Positions 25,846 to 33,199 of a DNA stretch of 64,000 nucleotides are shown in pieces (position 1 is the first letter of the stretch; every line of letters starts with the position of its first letter). Source of the stretch: Paenibacillus silvisoli (GTDB lineage Bacteria; Bacillota; Bacilli; Paenibacillales; Paenibacillaceae). A program made the position numbers and the translations under genes. The stretch is from positions 4,508,001 through 4,572,000 of the forward strand of contig NZ_CP133017.1 in the NCBI RefSeq assembly GCF_030866765.1, in the 5' to 3' direction. The notes under the pieces are model-generated. The model was not told the origin of the DNA. It saw nothing but the letters and a program-made list of their open reading frames with translations, and did no database searches.

Positions 25846-25890
25846 AAGGGCCGCCCGTGTCATGCATCGATGACGATCGGGACGGCCCTT
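25846..25890. terminator. Bidirectional terminator
   Basis: AAGGGCCG / CGGCCCTT outer stem with inner CCG/CGG pairing, between the convergent regulator and glycosidase genes. Confidence 0.75.
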
Positions 25891-25895
25891 ATTCA

Positions 25896-26909
25896 TTATT
25901 TATTACTCTCAGAAATAACGTAATCCACCAGCTCATCCAACGGTACCGTTGCCAAGCCAATTGCTGTATCCGTGCAGCCATAGTAAATGTACAGCAATCC
26001 GTCCTTCACCACGTTTGCGGTCGGGAATACCACGTTTGGTATGAACAGGCCGAATTTCTCATAATACGTTTCCGGTTCCATGATGAATCCCGGCGCGCGC
26101 GCGATTACCTTCTCAGGCTGCTCCAGATCGAGCAGCATGGCGCCAACGCGGTACACATGGTCCGGCCCTACGCCGTGATACAGCGTCAGCCAGCCTTTGT
26201 CCGTCTTGATCGGCGGCGTGGAGCCTCCGATCTTCTTGAATTCCCACTCCTGCTCCACCACCGCGAGCAAAATCGGATCCTCCCAGTGAATCAAATCCTC
26301 GGAATAAGAAATCCACATCGCCGGCTTCTCGGTGCCGTATTCCTCGCCGATGTACTCTTCGGGTCGGCGAAGCAGCGCGTATTTGCCGCCGATTTTTTCC
26401 GGGAACAAAATATTGTCGCGATCGTTGATCTCAAGCGGCGTTGTATCGCACAGAAACTCCCAATGGATCAAATCCTTGGACGTCGCGATCGAAGAGCGCG
26501 TCAGCCAGTCTCCCGGCTTGCCCCATCCATCCGGATAGTCCGGCTTGGCATGGTTCGGAATGCCTACGCCCGTCGGGAAGTAGCTCATCGAGCATGGACG
26601 AAGCGCATAGTTCAAATAAAACGTATCGTCGATTTTGACGAGCCGCGGATCCTGAATGCTGCCGTACGGGAAGCCGAACTGCTCCGGATGGATGACAGGC
26701 TTGTCCAGCACATGGCGGAAATGAATGCCGTCGTCGCTCTCGAGCAGGCCGAAGAAGCACTGGAACGGATCCAGGCTCCCTGCCGTCCGCTCCATCATAT
26801 AAAATTTATCGCCTTCGATAATGACGGCCGGGTTAAAAACGGTCGCTTTGCGCCAATCGTACAAGCCGGGCGTCACGATCGGGTTCGCTTCGCAGCGCGT
26901 AATTTTCAT
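25896..26909 (-). CDS. GH130-like glycosidase / glycoside phosphorylase
   Basis: 337 residues from the ATG at 26909, which follows AAAGAGG; an upstream in-frame start lacks a ribosome site. The five-bladed propeller pattern of GH130 and related families is evident: NPAVIIEGDKFYMMERT, SIQDPRLVKIDDTFYLNY, a repeated [S/T]xDLIHWE strand (two copies), GWLTLYHGVGPDHVYRVGAMLLDLEQPEKVIARAPG, and NVVFPTANVVKDGLLYIYYGCTD. GH130 enzymes act on beta-mannosides, by phosphorolysis or hydrolysis; which one applies cannot be told. No signal peptide, so it is cytoplasmic. A GGAACCGGTTTC palindrome at 26968-26979 near the putative -35 region may be an operator. Confidence 0.82.
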   Translation of the reverse strand: MKITRCEANPIVTPGLYDWRKATVFNPAVIIEGDKFYMMERTAGSLDPFQCFFGLLESDDGIHFRHVLDKPVIHPEQFGFPYGSIQDPRLVKIDDTFYLNYALRPCSMSYFPTGVGIPNHAKPDYPDGWGKPGDWLTRSSIATSKDLIHWEFLCDTTPLEINDRDNILFPEKIGGKYALLRRPEEYIGEEYGTEKPAMWISYSEDLIHWEDPILLAVVEQEWEFKKIGGSTPPIKTDKGWLTLYHGVGPDHVYRVGAMLLDLEQPEKVIARAPGFIMEPETYYEKFGLFIPNVVFPTANVVKDGLLYIYYGCTDTAIGLATVPLDELVDYVISESNK

Positions 26910-26967
26910 CCTTGGATCAACCTCTTTCCTAATATTGACCACACTATAGCACGCATTTCGATCCGCT

Positions 26968-26979
26968 GGAACCGGTTTC
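26968..26979. promoter_or_regulatory. Operator-like palindrome upstream of the glycosidase gene
   Basis: GGAACCGGTTTC (core GAAACCGGTT on the other strand) sits at the -35 position relative to a -10-like TATAGT at 26943-26948 (minus strand). It is typical of LacI-family sites, but no cognate regulator is adjacent. Confidence 0.4.
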
Positions 26980-27034
26980 GGACAAGTTCAAACAAAAACA
27001 AACCCGGTTCGAACAATTTTCGGCCTTCAGACGC

Positions 27035-27080
27035 AAAAAAACCTGCCCCATCGTAACTTGTACGGCGGACGCAGGCTTTT
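27035..27080 (-). terminator. Terminator of nrdR
   Basis: AACCTGC / GCAGGCTT stem with a long loop and a 7-A run (T on the minus-strand transcript), 15 bases after the nrdR stop. Confidence 0.65.
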
Positions 27081-27094
27081 CCATACGTTTCTTT

Positions 27095-27559
27095 TTAGGC
27101 CAACGGATCCTTGTTCAACAAGCTGTTCAGCTCTTTCATAAACATGTCGATATCCTTGAACTGACGATATACGGATGCGAAACGGACGTACGCCACTTCG
27201 TCGACCGGATACAGCTGCGACATGACCAGCTCGCCGATCTCGCGGCTTTCCACCTCGGCTTGCGCGGTCGTGCGCAATTCCTTTTCCGCTTCGGACACAA
27301 TAATTTCCAGTTGGTCCACCGAGACCGGACGCTTCTCGCAAGCGCGAATCAGACCGCGTAAAATTTTGTCGCGGCTGAATTCTTCGCGGCTTCCGTCTTT
27401 CTTGATGACGATAAGGGGCGTTTCCTCCACCATTTCAAAGGTCGTGAAACGGCGGGTGCATTTTTCGCATTCACGGCGACGGCGTATCGATTTATTTTCG
27501 TTAGCGGGTCTGGAATCGAGCACTTTCGTCCCAGCGTAATCGCAATACGGACATTTCAT
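27095..27559 (-). CDS. nrdR: Transcriptional repressor NrdR
   Basis: 154 residues, standard length. The N-terminal zinc ribbon has [10 protein letters not shown] and [17 protein letters not shown] (four Cys). The ATP-cone domain follows at about 49-139 ([29 protein letters not shown]). NrdR binds NrdR boxes and represses ribonucleotide reductase genes when ATP/dATP levels signal sufficient dNTPs. It is divergent from a SASP gene. No ribonucleotide reductase gene is in the window. Confidence 0.97.
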   Translation of the reverse strand: MKCPYCDYAGTKVLDSRPANENKSIRRRRECEKCTRRFTTFEMVEETPLIVIKKDGSREEFSRDKILRGLIRACEKRPVSVDQLEIIVSEAEKELRTTAQAEVESREIGELVMSQLYPVDEVAYVRFASVYRQFKDIDMFMKELNSLLNKDPLA

Positions 27560-27611
27560 CGTCTGAATTTCCTCCTAAATAGCGCTTCCTAGCCGTTTCC
27601 CATTCGTTACC

Positions 27612-27642
27612 TGTTATGAAAAATGAACTGCCGCACATAATA
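27612..27642 (+). promoter_or_regulatory. Putative SigG promoter of the SASP gene
   Basis: The -10 element CATAATA fits the forespore sigma-G pattern (CATAMTA), 18 bases after TGTTAT, which is only a weak -35 match. It is 30 bases before the GTG start. Confidence 0.5.
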
Positions 27643-27672
27643 CAGTTACCAACCGCAAGGAGGTGAACGACA

Positions 27673-27888
27673 GTGGCCAACAACAACAGCGGCAGCAACC
27701 AACTAGTTGTACCACAAGCTAGCGCTGCATTAGACCAAATGAAATATGAGGTCGCGCAAGAGCTGGGTATCTCCCTTCCACAAGATGGATACTACGGTAA
27801 CATCACAACGAAGGATGCCGGTTCCATCGGGGGCAGCATTACCCGTAAGCTGGTACAAATCGCTGAACAATCTCTTGCAGGTCGTTAA
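27673..27888 (+). CDS. Alpha/beta-type small acid-soluble spore protein
   Basis: 71 residues, GTG start behind AAGGAGGTGAACGACA. The two SASP signatures are present: KYEVAQELGI with a GPR-protease-type site, and DGYYGNITTKDAGSIGGSITRKLVQ. These proteins coat spore DNA, protect it from UV and are degraded at germination. It shows that the organism is a spore former. A GC-rich hairpin terminator follows. Confidence 0.96.
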   Translation: MANNNSGSNQLVVPQASAALDQMKYEVAQELGISLPQDGYYGNITTKDAGSIGGSITRKLVQIAEQSLAGR

Positions 27889-27914
27889 TCTGACGGTTTA
27901 AATCTTCAAGCTTC

Positions 27915-27952
27915 GGCTGGTCGCCTGCGGGCGGCCGGCCTAAGTGTTTTTT
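27915..27952 (+). terminator. Terminator of the SASP gene
   Basis: GGCTGGTCGCC / GGCGGCCGGCC stem (two G-U pairs) with a TGCG loop, followed by a T-rich tail. Confidence 0.8.
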
Positions 27953-28067
27953 GTCATGTTTCGAGCAATTTCGAAATAATACAACCTTGTTCTTATTATA
28001 ATACAAAGTGGGAAGCACCACAAAGCAATTATCCCCAACATTGGCGATGCTAATCGGCAAGAGCAAA

Positions 28068-28105
28068 TAAAAAAGCTGCCCCCATTAACGGGGTGCAGCT
28101 TATCT
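28068..28105. terminator. Terminator of the Agr-like operon
   Basis: AAGCTGC.CCCC / GGGG.GCAGCTT hairpin with an A run on the left that reads as a T run on the minus strand, directly at the end of the LytTR gene. Confidence 0.85.
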
Positions 28106-28501
28106 TTTTACAAATAGTAATTGTCCGTCACCGTATTCGGCCTTCAATTTTTTAAATTGCTGATCCGATATGGTGCAATATTTCGACTTCGGGTGAGTCA
28201 CCTGCTCGAAATACACTTTTTTCGACGCCGAGTCAATGAAGGCTACATTGTCTAGGTTTGCGGCATTATTGCGATCAACAATGCGAAACGCGTAGCCTGA
28301 GCTATTCAAAGCCTCAGTCCAATACTTCAGAGAACCCATTGTATAATATTGATCCTGCATGGTATGGATGATCAACCTGTCATAGACTCCGTCGAAATAG
28401 AGCAGCAAGACATCACTAATAAGGACGGACACCAGACCGGACTTTCCGTCGATATCCCTTGATACTGCTAAATATTCACAGCGCCGCTGCAAACCGATCA
28501 T
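28100..28501 (-). CDS. Stand-alone LytTR-family DNA-binding protein
   Basis: 133 residues made almost entirely of a LytTR DNA-binding domain; no receiver domain precedes it. Visible features: SDVLLLYFDGVYDRLIIHT, then YYTMGSLKYWTEAL and FRIVDRNNAANLDNVAFIDSASKKVYFEQ, the strand-turn pattern of the fold. It is the last gene of the operon membrane protein - agrB - agrD - LytTR and probably regulates it or distant targets. In known LytTR systems lacking receivers, such regulators are held inactive by a membrane partner; that role here for the 210-residue protein is inference. The start is uncertain, since GGGG abuts the ATG. Confidence 0.85.
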   Translation of the reverse strand: MIGLQRRCEYLAVSRDIDGKSGLVSVLISDVLLLYFDGVYDRLIIHTMQDQYYTMGSLKYWTEALNSSGYAFRIVDRNNAANLDNVAFIDSASKKVYFEQVTHPKSKYCTISDQQFKKLKAEYGDGQLLFVKR

Positions 28502-28515
28502 CCCCTATTGATTGA

Positions 28516-28638
28516 TTACTTAAGTAGTTCCTCCGGCGTTTCCGGCTGGTGAATGAATGCCCAGCTTGCTGTGGATACGATCAGTACTGCGCCCAGTGCC
28601 ATCACGGTTGCCAACTTGTACAGAATACGTTGTTTCAT
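28516..28638 (-). CDS. agrD: AgrD-like cyclic autoinducer peptide precursor
   Basis: 40 residues, start behind AAGGAGGTGAGACAAG, 6 bases after the agrB stop. An N-terminal amphipathic/hydrophobic helix (MKQRILYKLATVMALGAVL) is followed by the signal region STASWAFI and the conserved acidic tail HQPETPEELLK. In AgrD proteins AgrB cuts before the tail and closes a ring between Cys and the new C-terminus. Here the Cys position is Ser25, predicting a five-residue SWAFI lactone. The family call rests on position, size and the PEEL tail. Confidence 0.9.
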   Translation of the reverse strand: MKQRILYKLATVMALGAVLIVSTASWAFIHQPETPEELLK

Positions 28639-28644
28639 CTTGTC

Positions 28645-29160
28645 TCACCTCCTTGTCCGAATAATCGTAAGGGATTGCGCGAACAAGCTCGCGGTAAGCA
28701 CGGCAGATCCGATCAAATAGCTGGAAACGATGATAAGAAGTGATATGACCTTTAGAAGCGGGAAATACTTTTGCGGTATACGGGTTTGTTTTGCGATGTT
28801 GGACGGCGAGAAGACTAAACATAGAAGGAATGAAACCAAACTGAGCACGTTCATCGCAATGGGTTCCAGCGACACCAGGGATAGAACCGTCATAAGCAGG
28901 ACGGAAGCGAAGATGCATAGCCAGCCGGAGTTCAGGTGGTAGCCACCTGAAACCTGCCTTAATGCGGCGAATGCTATCAACGCGATAACCGATTCCTGCA
29001 CATGACCTGTGAAGCATGCAATAATCAGGGTGAACCCGATGATAAAGACAATATTGAAAAAATTTAACAGGAAATATTCAAGCACCTTCACGCTCGAAGG
29101 ATGCTCCGGTACCCTTGATTTAATGGATACGGCGATTTTATGGGACAACGTGTTTATCAA
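28645..29160 (-). CDS. agrB: AgrB-like membrane endopeptidase, autoinducer processing
   Basis: 171 residues, four to six membrane helices. The catalytic pair is present with the family's exact spacing: His75 and Cys82 in RQVSGGYHLNSGWLC (H-x6-C). AgrB is a membrane cysteine protease that cleaves the AgrD tail and cyclises the peptide. The gene starts inside the end of the upstream membrane-protein gene (ATGA overlap) and its last codons form the ribosome site of agrD, so all three are translationally coupled. Confidence 0.93.
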   Translation of the reverse strand: MINTLSHKIAVSIKSRVPEHPSSVKVLEYFLLNFFNIVFIIGFTLIIACFTGHVQESVIALIAFAALRQVSGGYHLNSGWLCIFASVLLMTVLSLVSLEPIAMNVLSLVSFLLCLVFSPSNIAKQTRIPQKYFPLLKVISLLIIVSSYLIGSAVLTASLFAQSLTIIRTRR

Positions 29161-29789
29161 CGGTTGATCTCCCTTTCTTTACGTAAAGAATAGAGCAGCA
29201 ACAAGATAAGGGATACCACAAAACCGATCAAACTGCCAAATACGTCAAGGAAGTACATCATGAACCCTAGCAGCACGATAAACGCGCCAGTCATGAATAA
29301 CACTAGCATATGTTCCCATTTAAATCTAAATTTTTCAAAATCCTTCGCGAAACCATACCCTCTTTTATAAATCTGCCAGCCCGTAATAATGCCGATCATT
29401 CCTGTAAGCAGCTGCACGATATGACCCTTCAACGGGTGAGCATGGATCTGATCCAAGGAGAACAACGAAAAAATAAGTCCCGCTTGAATCGCGATCATAC
29501 TCGCATATCCAAAGCATGCCATAACTAGCGATCCTAGTAAAGGGATTCGGGCTATAGTCCTAAAAAATATTATCGTCACGATCAGATTAATGACCGGAGC
29601 CAAGTTAGAAACAGCCGTTACTTCTTCTCGGGTTAGAAAATTTTGCAGGTTAATAATCTCGATAATAATCAAAGAATGACCTATGTATCGTTTGAAATCA
29701 AAGCGGAATACATAGAAAGCTAAAGCATAAACGGCCAGTCCTTCAAAGGTTGAGAAGAACATAAACGGAAAAAAATCCAATAACATCAT
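29157..29789 (-). CDS. Membrane protein of the Agr-like operon (AgrC-sensor-like, no kinase domain)
   Basis: 210 residues with about six membrane helices and a very short charged C-terminus (LRKEREINR); start behind GGGGACGATAG. It resembles in size and layout the membrane sensor half of an AgrC/ComP-type kinase but ends where the kinase would begin. No kinase gene is nearby. It overlaps agrB by four bases. Possible roles: peptide receptor acting directly on the LytTR protein, peptide exporter, or immunity. No family name can be given from sequence alone. Confidence 0.7.
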   Translation of the reverse strand: MMLLDFFPFMFFSTFEGLAVYALAFYVFRFDFKRYIGHSLIIIEIINLQNFLTREEVTAVSNLAPVINLIVTIIFFRTIARIPLLGSLVMACFGYASMIAIQAGLIFSLFSLDQIHAHPLKGHIVQLLTGMIGIITGWQIYKRGYGFAKDFEKFRFKWEHMLVLFMTGAFIVLLGFMMYFLDVFGSLIGFVVSLILLLLYSLRKEREINR

Positions 29790-29930
29790 CTATCGTCCCC
29801 GATCCAGCTATTCTCGTTGTATCGCCCCAGATCTGATTCGCTGGGACTATTTTTTAGTTGTCGAAAATTCACTCTCCCTGAAAATTATTATACAGCAAGA
29901 GTAGAGGGATTCAAGAGATAGAAAAAGAGA

Positions 29931-29962
29931 AAAAGTCGCCAGCCCCATCGGCTGACGACTTC
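29931..29962 (-). terminator. Terminator of the lytic transglycosylase/coaE operon
   Basis: AAGTCGCCAGCC / GGCTGACGACTT stem with a CCATC loop; A-rich on the left, so T-rich on the minus-strand transcript. Confidence 0.85.
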
Positions 29963-29981
29963 CTGTCGGTTAAACGCGCGA

Positions 29982-30560
29982 TCATTCTACGGATAAGTCA
30001 GGATACAATGTTTTGTACTTGTTGTAGTAGTAAATGACGCGTTGTATGTAGTGTCTCGTTTCCCCGAACGGCACATGATTTACCGTTTCCAGGTTGCCGT
30101 CCCAAGTACCGTCCGAGAGCCATCTGCTCACATTGCCCGGCCCGGCGTTGTACGCGGCGATGACCGTGTACATGTTGCCGCCAAATTGTTGGTTTAGCGC
30201 ATTCAAGTACCAGGAGCCGATTTCAATGCTGACGTCGGCCCGGTTGGAAATGGCCTCCGTCGACACATTGTTGAAGCCGCCCTTTTGAATGATCCAGGTC
30301 GCCGTATCCGGCATCAGCTGCATGACGCCGATTGCGCCTTTTCGCGATACAACCCCAGTCTTATAATTCGTCTCGACTCGTATGATAGCGGCCACCAAAT
30401 GCGGTTCCAGCTTGTAATTTTCCGCGCTAATGACGATATCCTTCCGAAAATGGACCGGGTACAGCCAGTGACTCATCCACTCCGACCGGACAAACAGCAA
30501 AACAAGAAAAGCCAGCGTCAAAATGAGCAGGACCCTTCTTCGAAATTTTTTCATCTTCAT
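29982..30560 (-). CDS. Lytic transglycosylase, SLT family
   Basis: 192 residues. An N-terminal membrane anchor (about 8-25) is followed by an SLT70-type catalytic domain: catalytic Glu in AAIIRVETNYKTGVVSRKGAIGVMQLMP, then AAYNAGPGNVSRWL and the end motif ETRHYIQRVIYYYNKY. The enzyme cuts the MurNAc-GlcNAc bond of peptidoglycan, forming 1,6-anhydro ends, outside the membrane. The start overlaps the coaE stop (ATGA), so the two are co-transcribed. In B. subtilis a comparable gene (ytcC/slt-like context) is found near coaE; the exact role here is unknown. Confidence 0.92.
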   Translation of the reverse strand: MKMKKFRRRVLLILTLAFLVLLFVRSEWMSHWLYPVHFRKDIVISAENYKLEPHLVAAIIRVETNYKTGVVSRKGAIGVMQLMPDTATWIIQKGGFNNVSTEAISNRADVSIEIGSWYLNALNQQFGGNMYTVIAAYNAGPGNVSRWLSDGTWDGNLETVNHVPFGETRHYIQRVIYYYNKYKTLYPDLSVE

Positions 30561-31156
30561 CGCGAAAGCCCCTGCCCATGCAAGAAGAGCTCGATCTGCC
30601 TTTCCGTTTCTTCCAAGGTCCCGCTGTTATCAATAACGAAATCAGCCAGCCGCTTCTTCTCCTCGATATCCATCTGCAGCGAAACCCGCTGCTCGGCCTG
30701 TTCCCGCGGAATCGAATTGCGCTGCATGAGCCGTTCGATCTGAACCGCCCTCGGGACGTAAACGACCATAACTCCCTCGTACAGCGAAGCTTGTCCGGTC
30801 TCATAGAGCAGCGGAATGTCAGCCACGATCAGCTGATCCGGATTTTCCGCCTTATAGGCACGGATGCGCGACCACATGCGCTCGCGGATCGCCGGATGCA
30901 GGATGCTTTCAAGCTTCGCCAGCCGTTCGGCGTTGCCGAATACAAGCTTGCCGACTTCGGCCCGGTTCATGGTGCCGTCTTCCTGCAATACGGCTTGTCC
31001 GAACTCGGCTACGATCGCCGCCAGCGCAGGCTCACCGGGGAGGACGACCTCCCGGGCGACCTGGTCGGCATCGACCAGCTTGGCGCCATGCGCGACGAGC
31101 ATGGCGCTGACGGTGCTTTTGCCACAAGCGATGCCGCCGGTTAGTCCCAATATCAC
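30557..31156 (-). CDS. coaE: Dephospho-CoA kinase
   Basis: 199 residues, normal length. The P-loop GLTGGIACGKST is at residue 4, and the CoA-binding Asp is in KLVDADQVAREV. Further family blocks are LESILHPAIRERMW, VADIPLLYETG, VYVPRAVQIERLMQRN and DFVIDNSGTLEETERQI. It catalyses the last step of coenzyme A synthesis, phosphorylating the 3'-OH of dephospho-CoA. It belongs to the conserved polA-mutM-ytaF-coaE order of Bacillales. Confidence 0.97.
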   Translation of the reverse strand: MILGLTGGIACGKSTVSAMLVAHGAKLVDADQVAREVVLPGEPALAAIVAEFGQAVLQEDGTMNRAEVGKLVFGNAERLAKLESILHPAIRERMWSRIRAYKAENPDQLIVADIPLLYETGQASLYEGVMVVYVPRAVQIERLMQRNSIPREQAEQRVSLQMDIEEKKRLADFVIDNSGTLEETERQIELFLHGQGLSR

Positions 31157-31197
31157 TGTTATTCACCTCAAATTCAATTGCTGCACTACACTTCCAT

Positions 31198-31899
31198 TTA
31201 CATTAAACGCATGACGCCCATTACAATCAGCATAATGCCCGGGAGCACCGACAACGCGCGCATGCCGCGCCAAGCCGCAAACCGGAAACCGAGCCGCATC
31301 CCGGCAAGCAGGAAGACGCCGCTTGCGCCGGAGATGACGATTGCGGTGAGCAGCGGATTAAAGCCGACCATCGCCGCTCCGAGTCCCGCTCCGAAGCTGT
31401 CGAGCGACAGCGCGAAGCCGAGCAGCACGGCTTCCGACGCGGAAATGATGCCCGAACGGTCCACGTCGGCCATCTGCGGCGTCCGCAGGATTTGAATCAC
31501 GATACCAAGCCGTTTCAGCTCCAAAATAACGATCGTCGACATTCGCTCGGCTACCATGAGCGTCCCGGCGGCATTGCTCCCGCCTCCCGGCCCGGCATCC
31601 GGCTCGGAGTCCGAATCCTCTTCGTTTCTTCGCTTCCAATACTGGACCAGCGCCCAAACGCCAATCAGCATCAGCAGTACGGCGCCGATCCATTTCGCCG
31701 CGGCTGGCGACATATAGCCGGTGAGCAGCGTGCCGATCTGCATCGACAGCCATACGACTAAGCCGGAACAAAATGCGATAATCGCGATCGACGGCACCGG
31801 AATCCGAATCCGCCGAAGTCCGTACGTCACGCCGACCCCGAATCCATCCAAGCTTACGGCAAACGCAAGCAACAGCAATGATGCAGCATGAATGAGCAA
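31198..31899 (-). CDS. ytaF: Sporulation membrane protein YtaF (MntP-like fold)
   Basis: 233 residues, six membrane helices in two similar halves that start AFAVSLDGFGVGVTYG and GFALSLDSFGAGLGAAM, the paired Asp motifs of the MntP/YtaF family. A hydrophilic loop (about 90-120) joins the halves. YtaF is conserved in spore formers; MntP relatives export manganese, but transport by YtaF is not established. It sits between coaE and mutM as in Bacillus. Confidence 0.93.
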   Translation of the reverse strand: MLIHAASLLLLAFAVSLDGFGVGVTYGLRRIRIPVPSIAIIAFCSGLVVWLSMQIGTLLTGYMSPAAAKWIGAVLLMLIGVWALVQYWKRRNEEDSDSEPDAGPGGGSNAAGTLMVAERMSTIVILELKRLGIVIQILRTPQMADVDRSGIISASEAVLLGFALSLDSFGAGLGAAMVGFNPLLTAIVISGASGVFLLAGMRLGFRFAAWRGMRALSVLPGIMLIVMGVMRLM

Positions 31900-31995
31900 C
31901 TTGATGTCCCTCCCATGATGACGAAAGCGCAGGTTCTGTGCACTCGCCTAGAACATGAATGGTACATCATATGCGCGCTGCCCGCAGGAGTGCCT

Positions 31996-32865
31996 CTATT
32001 TGGCGTTCGGCTTGGCTGCCGCGCGGCGTTTCTTAGGAAGCGGCTGACAGCGGAGGCAAATATGCGTGCCCCGTCCGCCGACCACGGTTTTATCGATGCT
32101 GGCGCCGCAAGCGCGGCATGGCTGCTTCTCTCTGCCGTAAATCAACAGCTCATGCTGGAACATGCCCATCTCGCCTTGACCGTTCACGTACGATTTGATC
32201 GACGATCCGCCGGCATCAACCGCCCGCGAAAGCGTCGACTTGATCGCATCGTACAGCTTCGCCCATTCCGCGGGCTTAATGGTATCCGCGGTCCGTTCCG
32301 GATGGATGCCGGCCGTGAAGAGCACCTCGTCCACATAAATATTGCCGAGCCCCACGATATATTCCTGATTGAGCAGGAGCGGCTTGATTTTGGTCGTACG
32401 GTGCGCGAGAGCCTTTTTGAACGTCTGCAACGTAAACGCCGTTTCGTCCAGCGGCTCGATCCCGAGCTTGTTGAGCGGCGGCAGCGTCAAATCATCGCCG
32501 GGCACGAACAGATGCATCGTGCCGAATTGCCGCACGTCCTTGTAACGGAGCTCGGAGCCGTCGTCAAAATGAAAGCGGACATGCGTATGCAGCTCCACCG
32601 GCTCATCCGCTGGATAAACGCCATAGCGGCCCTCCATCCGAAGATGGGACACGAGCACTAAGCCATCCAACATGATTCGCAAAAATTTGCCCCGCCGTTC
32701 GACGCCTTGAATCGTATGGCCGGCAAGCGCGGCGGCGAAAGCCTCCGGCTCCTGCGGCCGTTGTATGATACGCGGAAGCGAGACGGTGACCCGCTCGATC
32801 CGTTTGCCTTTCACGAGTTCGTTCAGCGTGCGCCGAACGGTTTCAACCTCCGGTAATTCCGGCAT
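31996..32865 (-). CDS. mutM: Formamidopyrimidine-DNA glycosylase
   Basis: 289 residues. The N-terminus MPELPEVETVRRTL provides the catalytic Pro1/Glu2, followed by the Lys of GRRGKFLRIML-type sequence (here VERRGKFLRIML). The H2TH region is VGLGNIYVDEVLF, and the C-terminal zinc finger has CRACGASI and CLRCQP. It removes 8-oxoguanine and ring-opened purines and nicks the strand. Normally it is next to polA; here an ADP-ribosylglycohydrolase gene separates them. A Lys/Arg-rich tail follows the zinc finger. Confidence 0.96.
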   Translation of the reverse strand: MPELPEVETVRRTLNELVKGKRIERVTVSLPRIIQRPQEPEAFAAALAGHTIQGVERRGKFLRIMLDGLVLVSHLRMEGRYGVYPADEPVELHTHVRFHFDDGSELRYKDVRQFGTMHLFVPGDDLTLPPLNKLGIEPLDETAFTLQTFKKALAHRTTKIKPLLLNQEYIVGLGNIYVDEVLFTAGIHPERTADTIKPAEWAKLYDAIKSTLSRAVDAGGSSIKSYVNGQGEMGMFQHELLIYGREKQPCRACGASIDKTVVGGRGTHICLRCQPLPKKRRAAAKPNAK

Positions 32866-33199
32866 TTCTTCAATTCCCTCCCATGCCTTGGTTCAGACCT
32901 ATATTATACCTCAGAGAGGGCTAAACTCCTAGAGAGGGGAAGATTGAACGTACGATTTACAGAGAGTACCTCGCTGCGCGTGCGGATCGTTGTTCCGATC
33001 GCTGTTGTCCCCCGGGTTTCTTTGATTGTATAAATGATTTAGAGGTAGAAACCACGTTTGACAAAGGCGAACGCTGACGCTTCTCCACAACGATTCCGCC
33101 CTCTCCGCTTCGTACTTTGCTGATCTTTCGTCCACCAAAAACAGCAAAAAGCCTATCGGCCCGACAAGCATCGGCCGATAGGCTTTATTTCAATAATAA
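32866..33199. other. 334-bp intergenic region
   Basis: Between mutM and the ADP-ribosylglycohydrolase gene. It holds the terminator at 33146-33187; no gene or other clear signal is seen in the remainder. Confidence 0.5.
33146..33187 (-). terminator. Terminator of the ADP-ribosylglycohydrolase gene
   Basis: AAAGCCTATCGGCC / CGGCCGATAGGCTTT stem with a 10-base loop, 12 bases after the stop; poly-A on the left reads as poly-T on the minus strand. Confidence 0.92.

Noticed and set aside
25857-27056. Long open frame of ~400 codons on the plus strand opposite the GH130-like gene
   Set aside because: No ribosome site and a low-complexity Arg/His-rich translation. It mirrors codon bias of the real gene on the minus strand.
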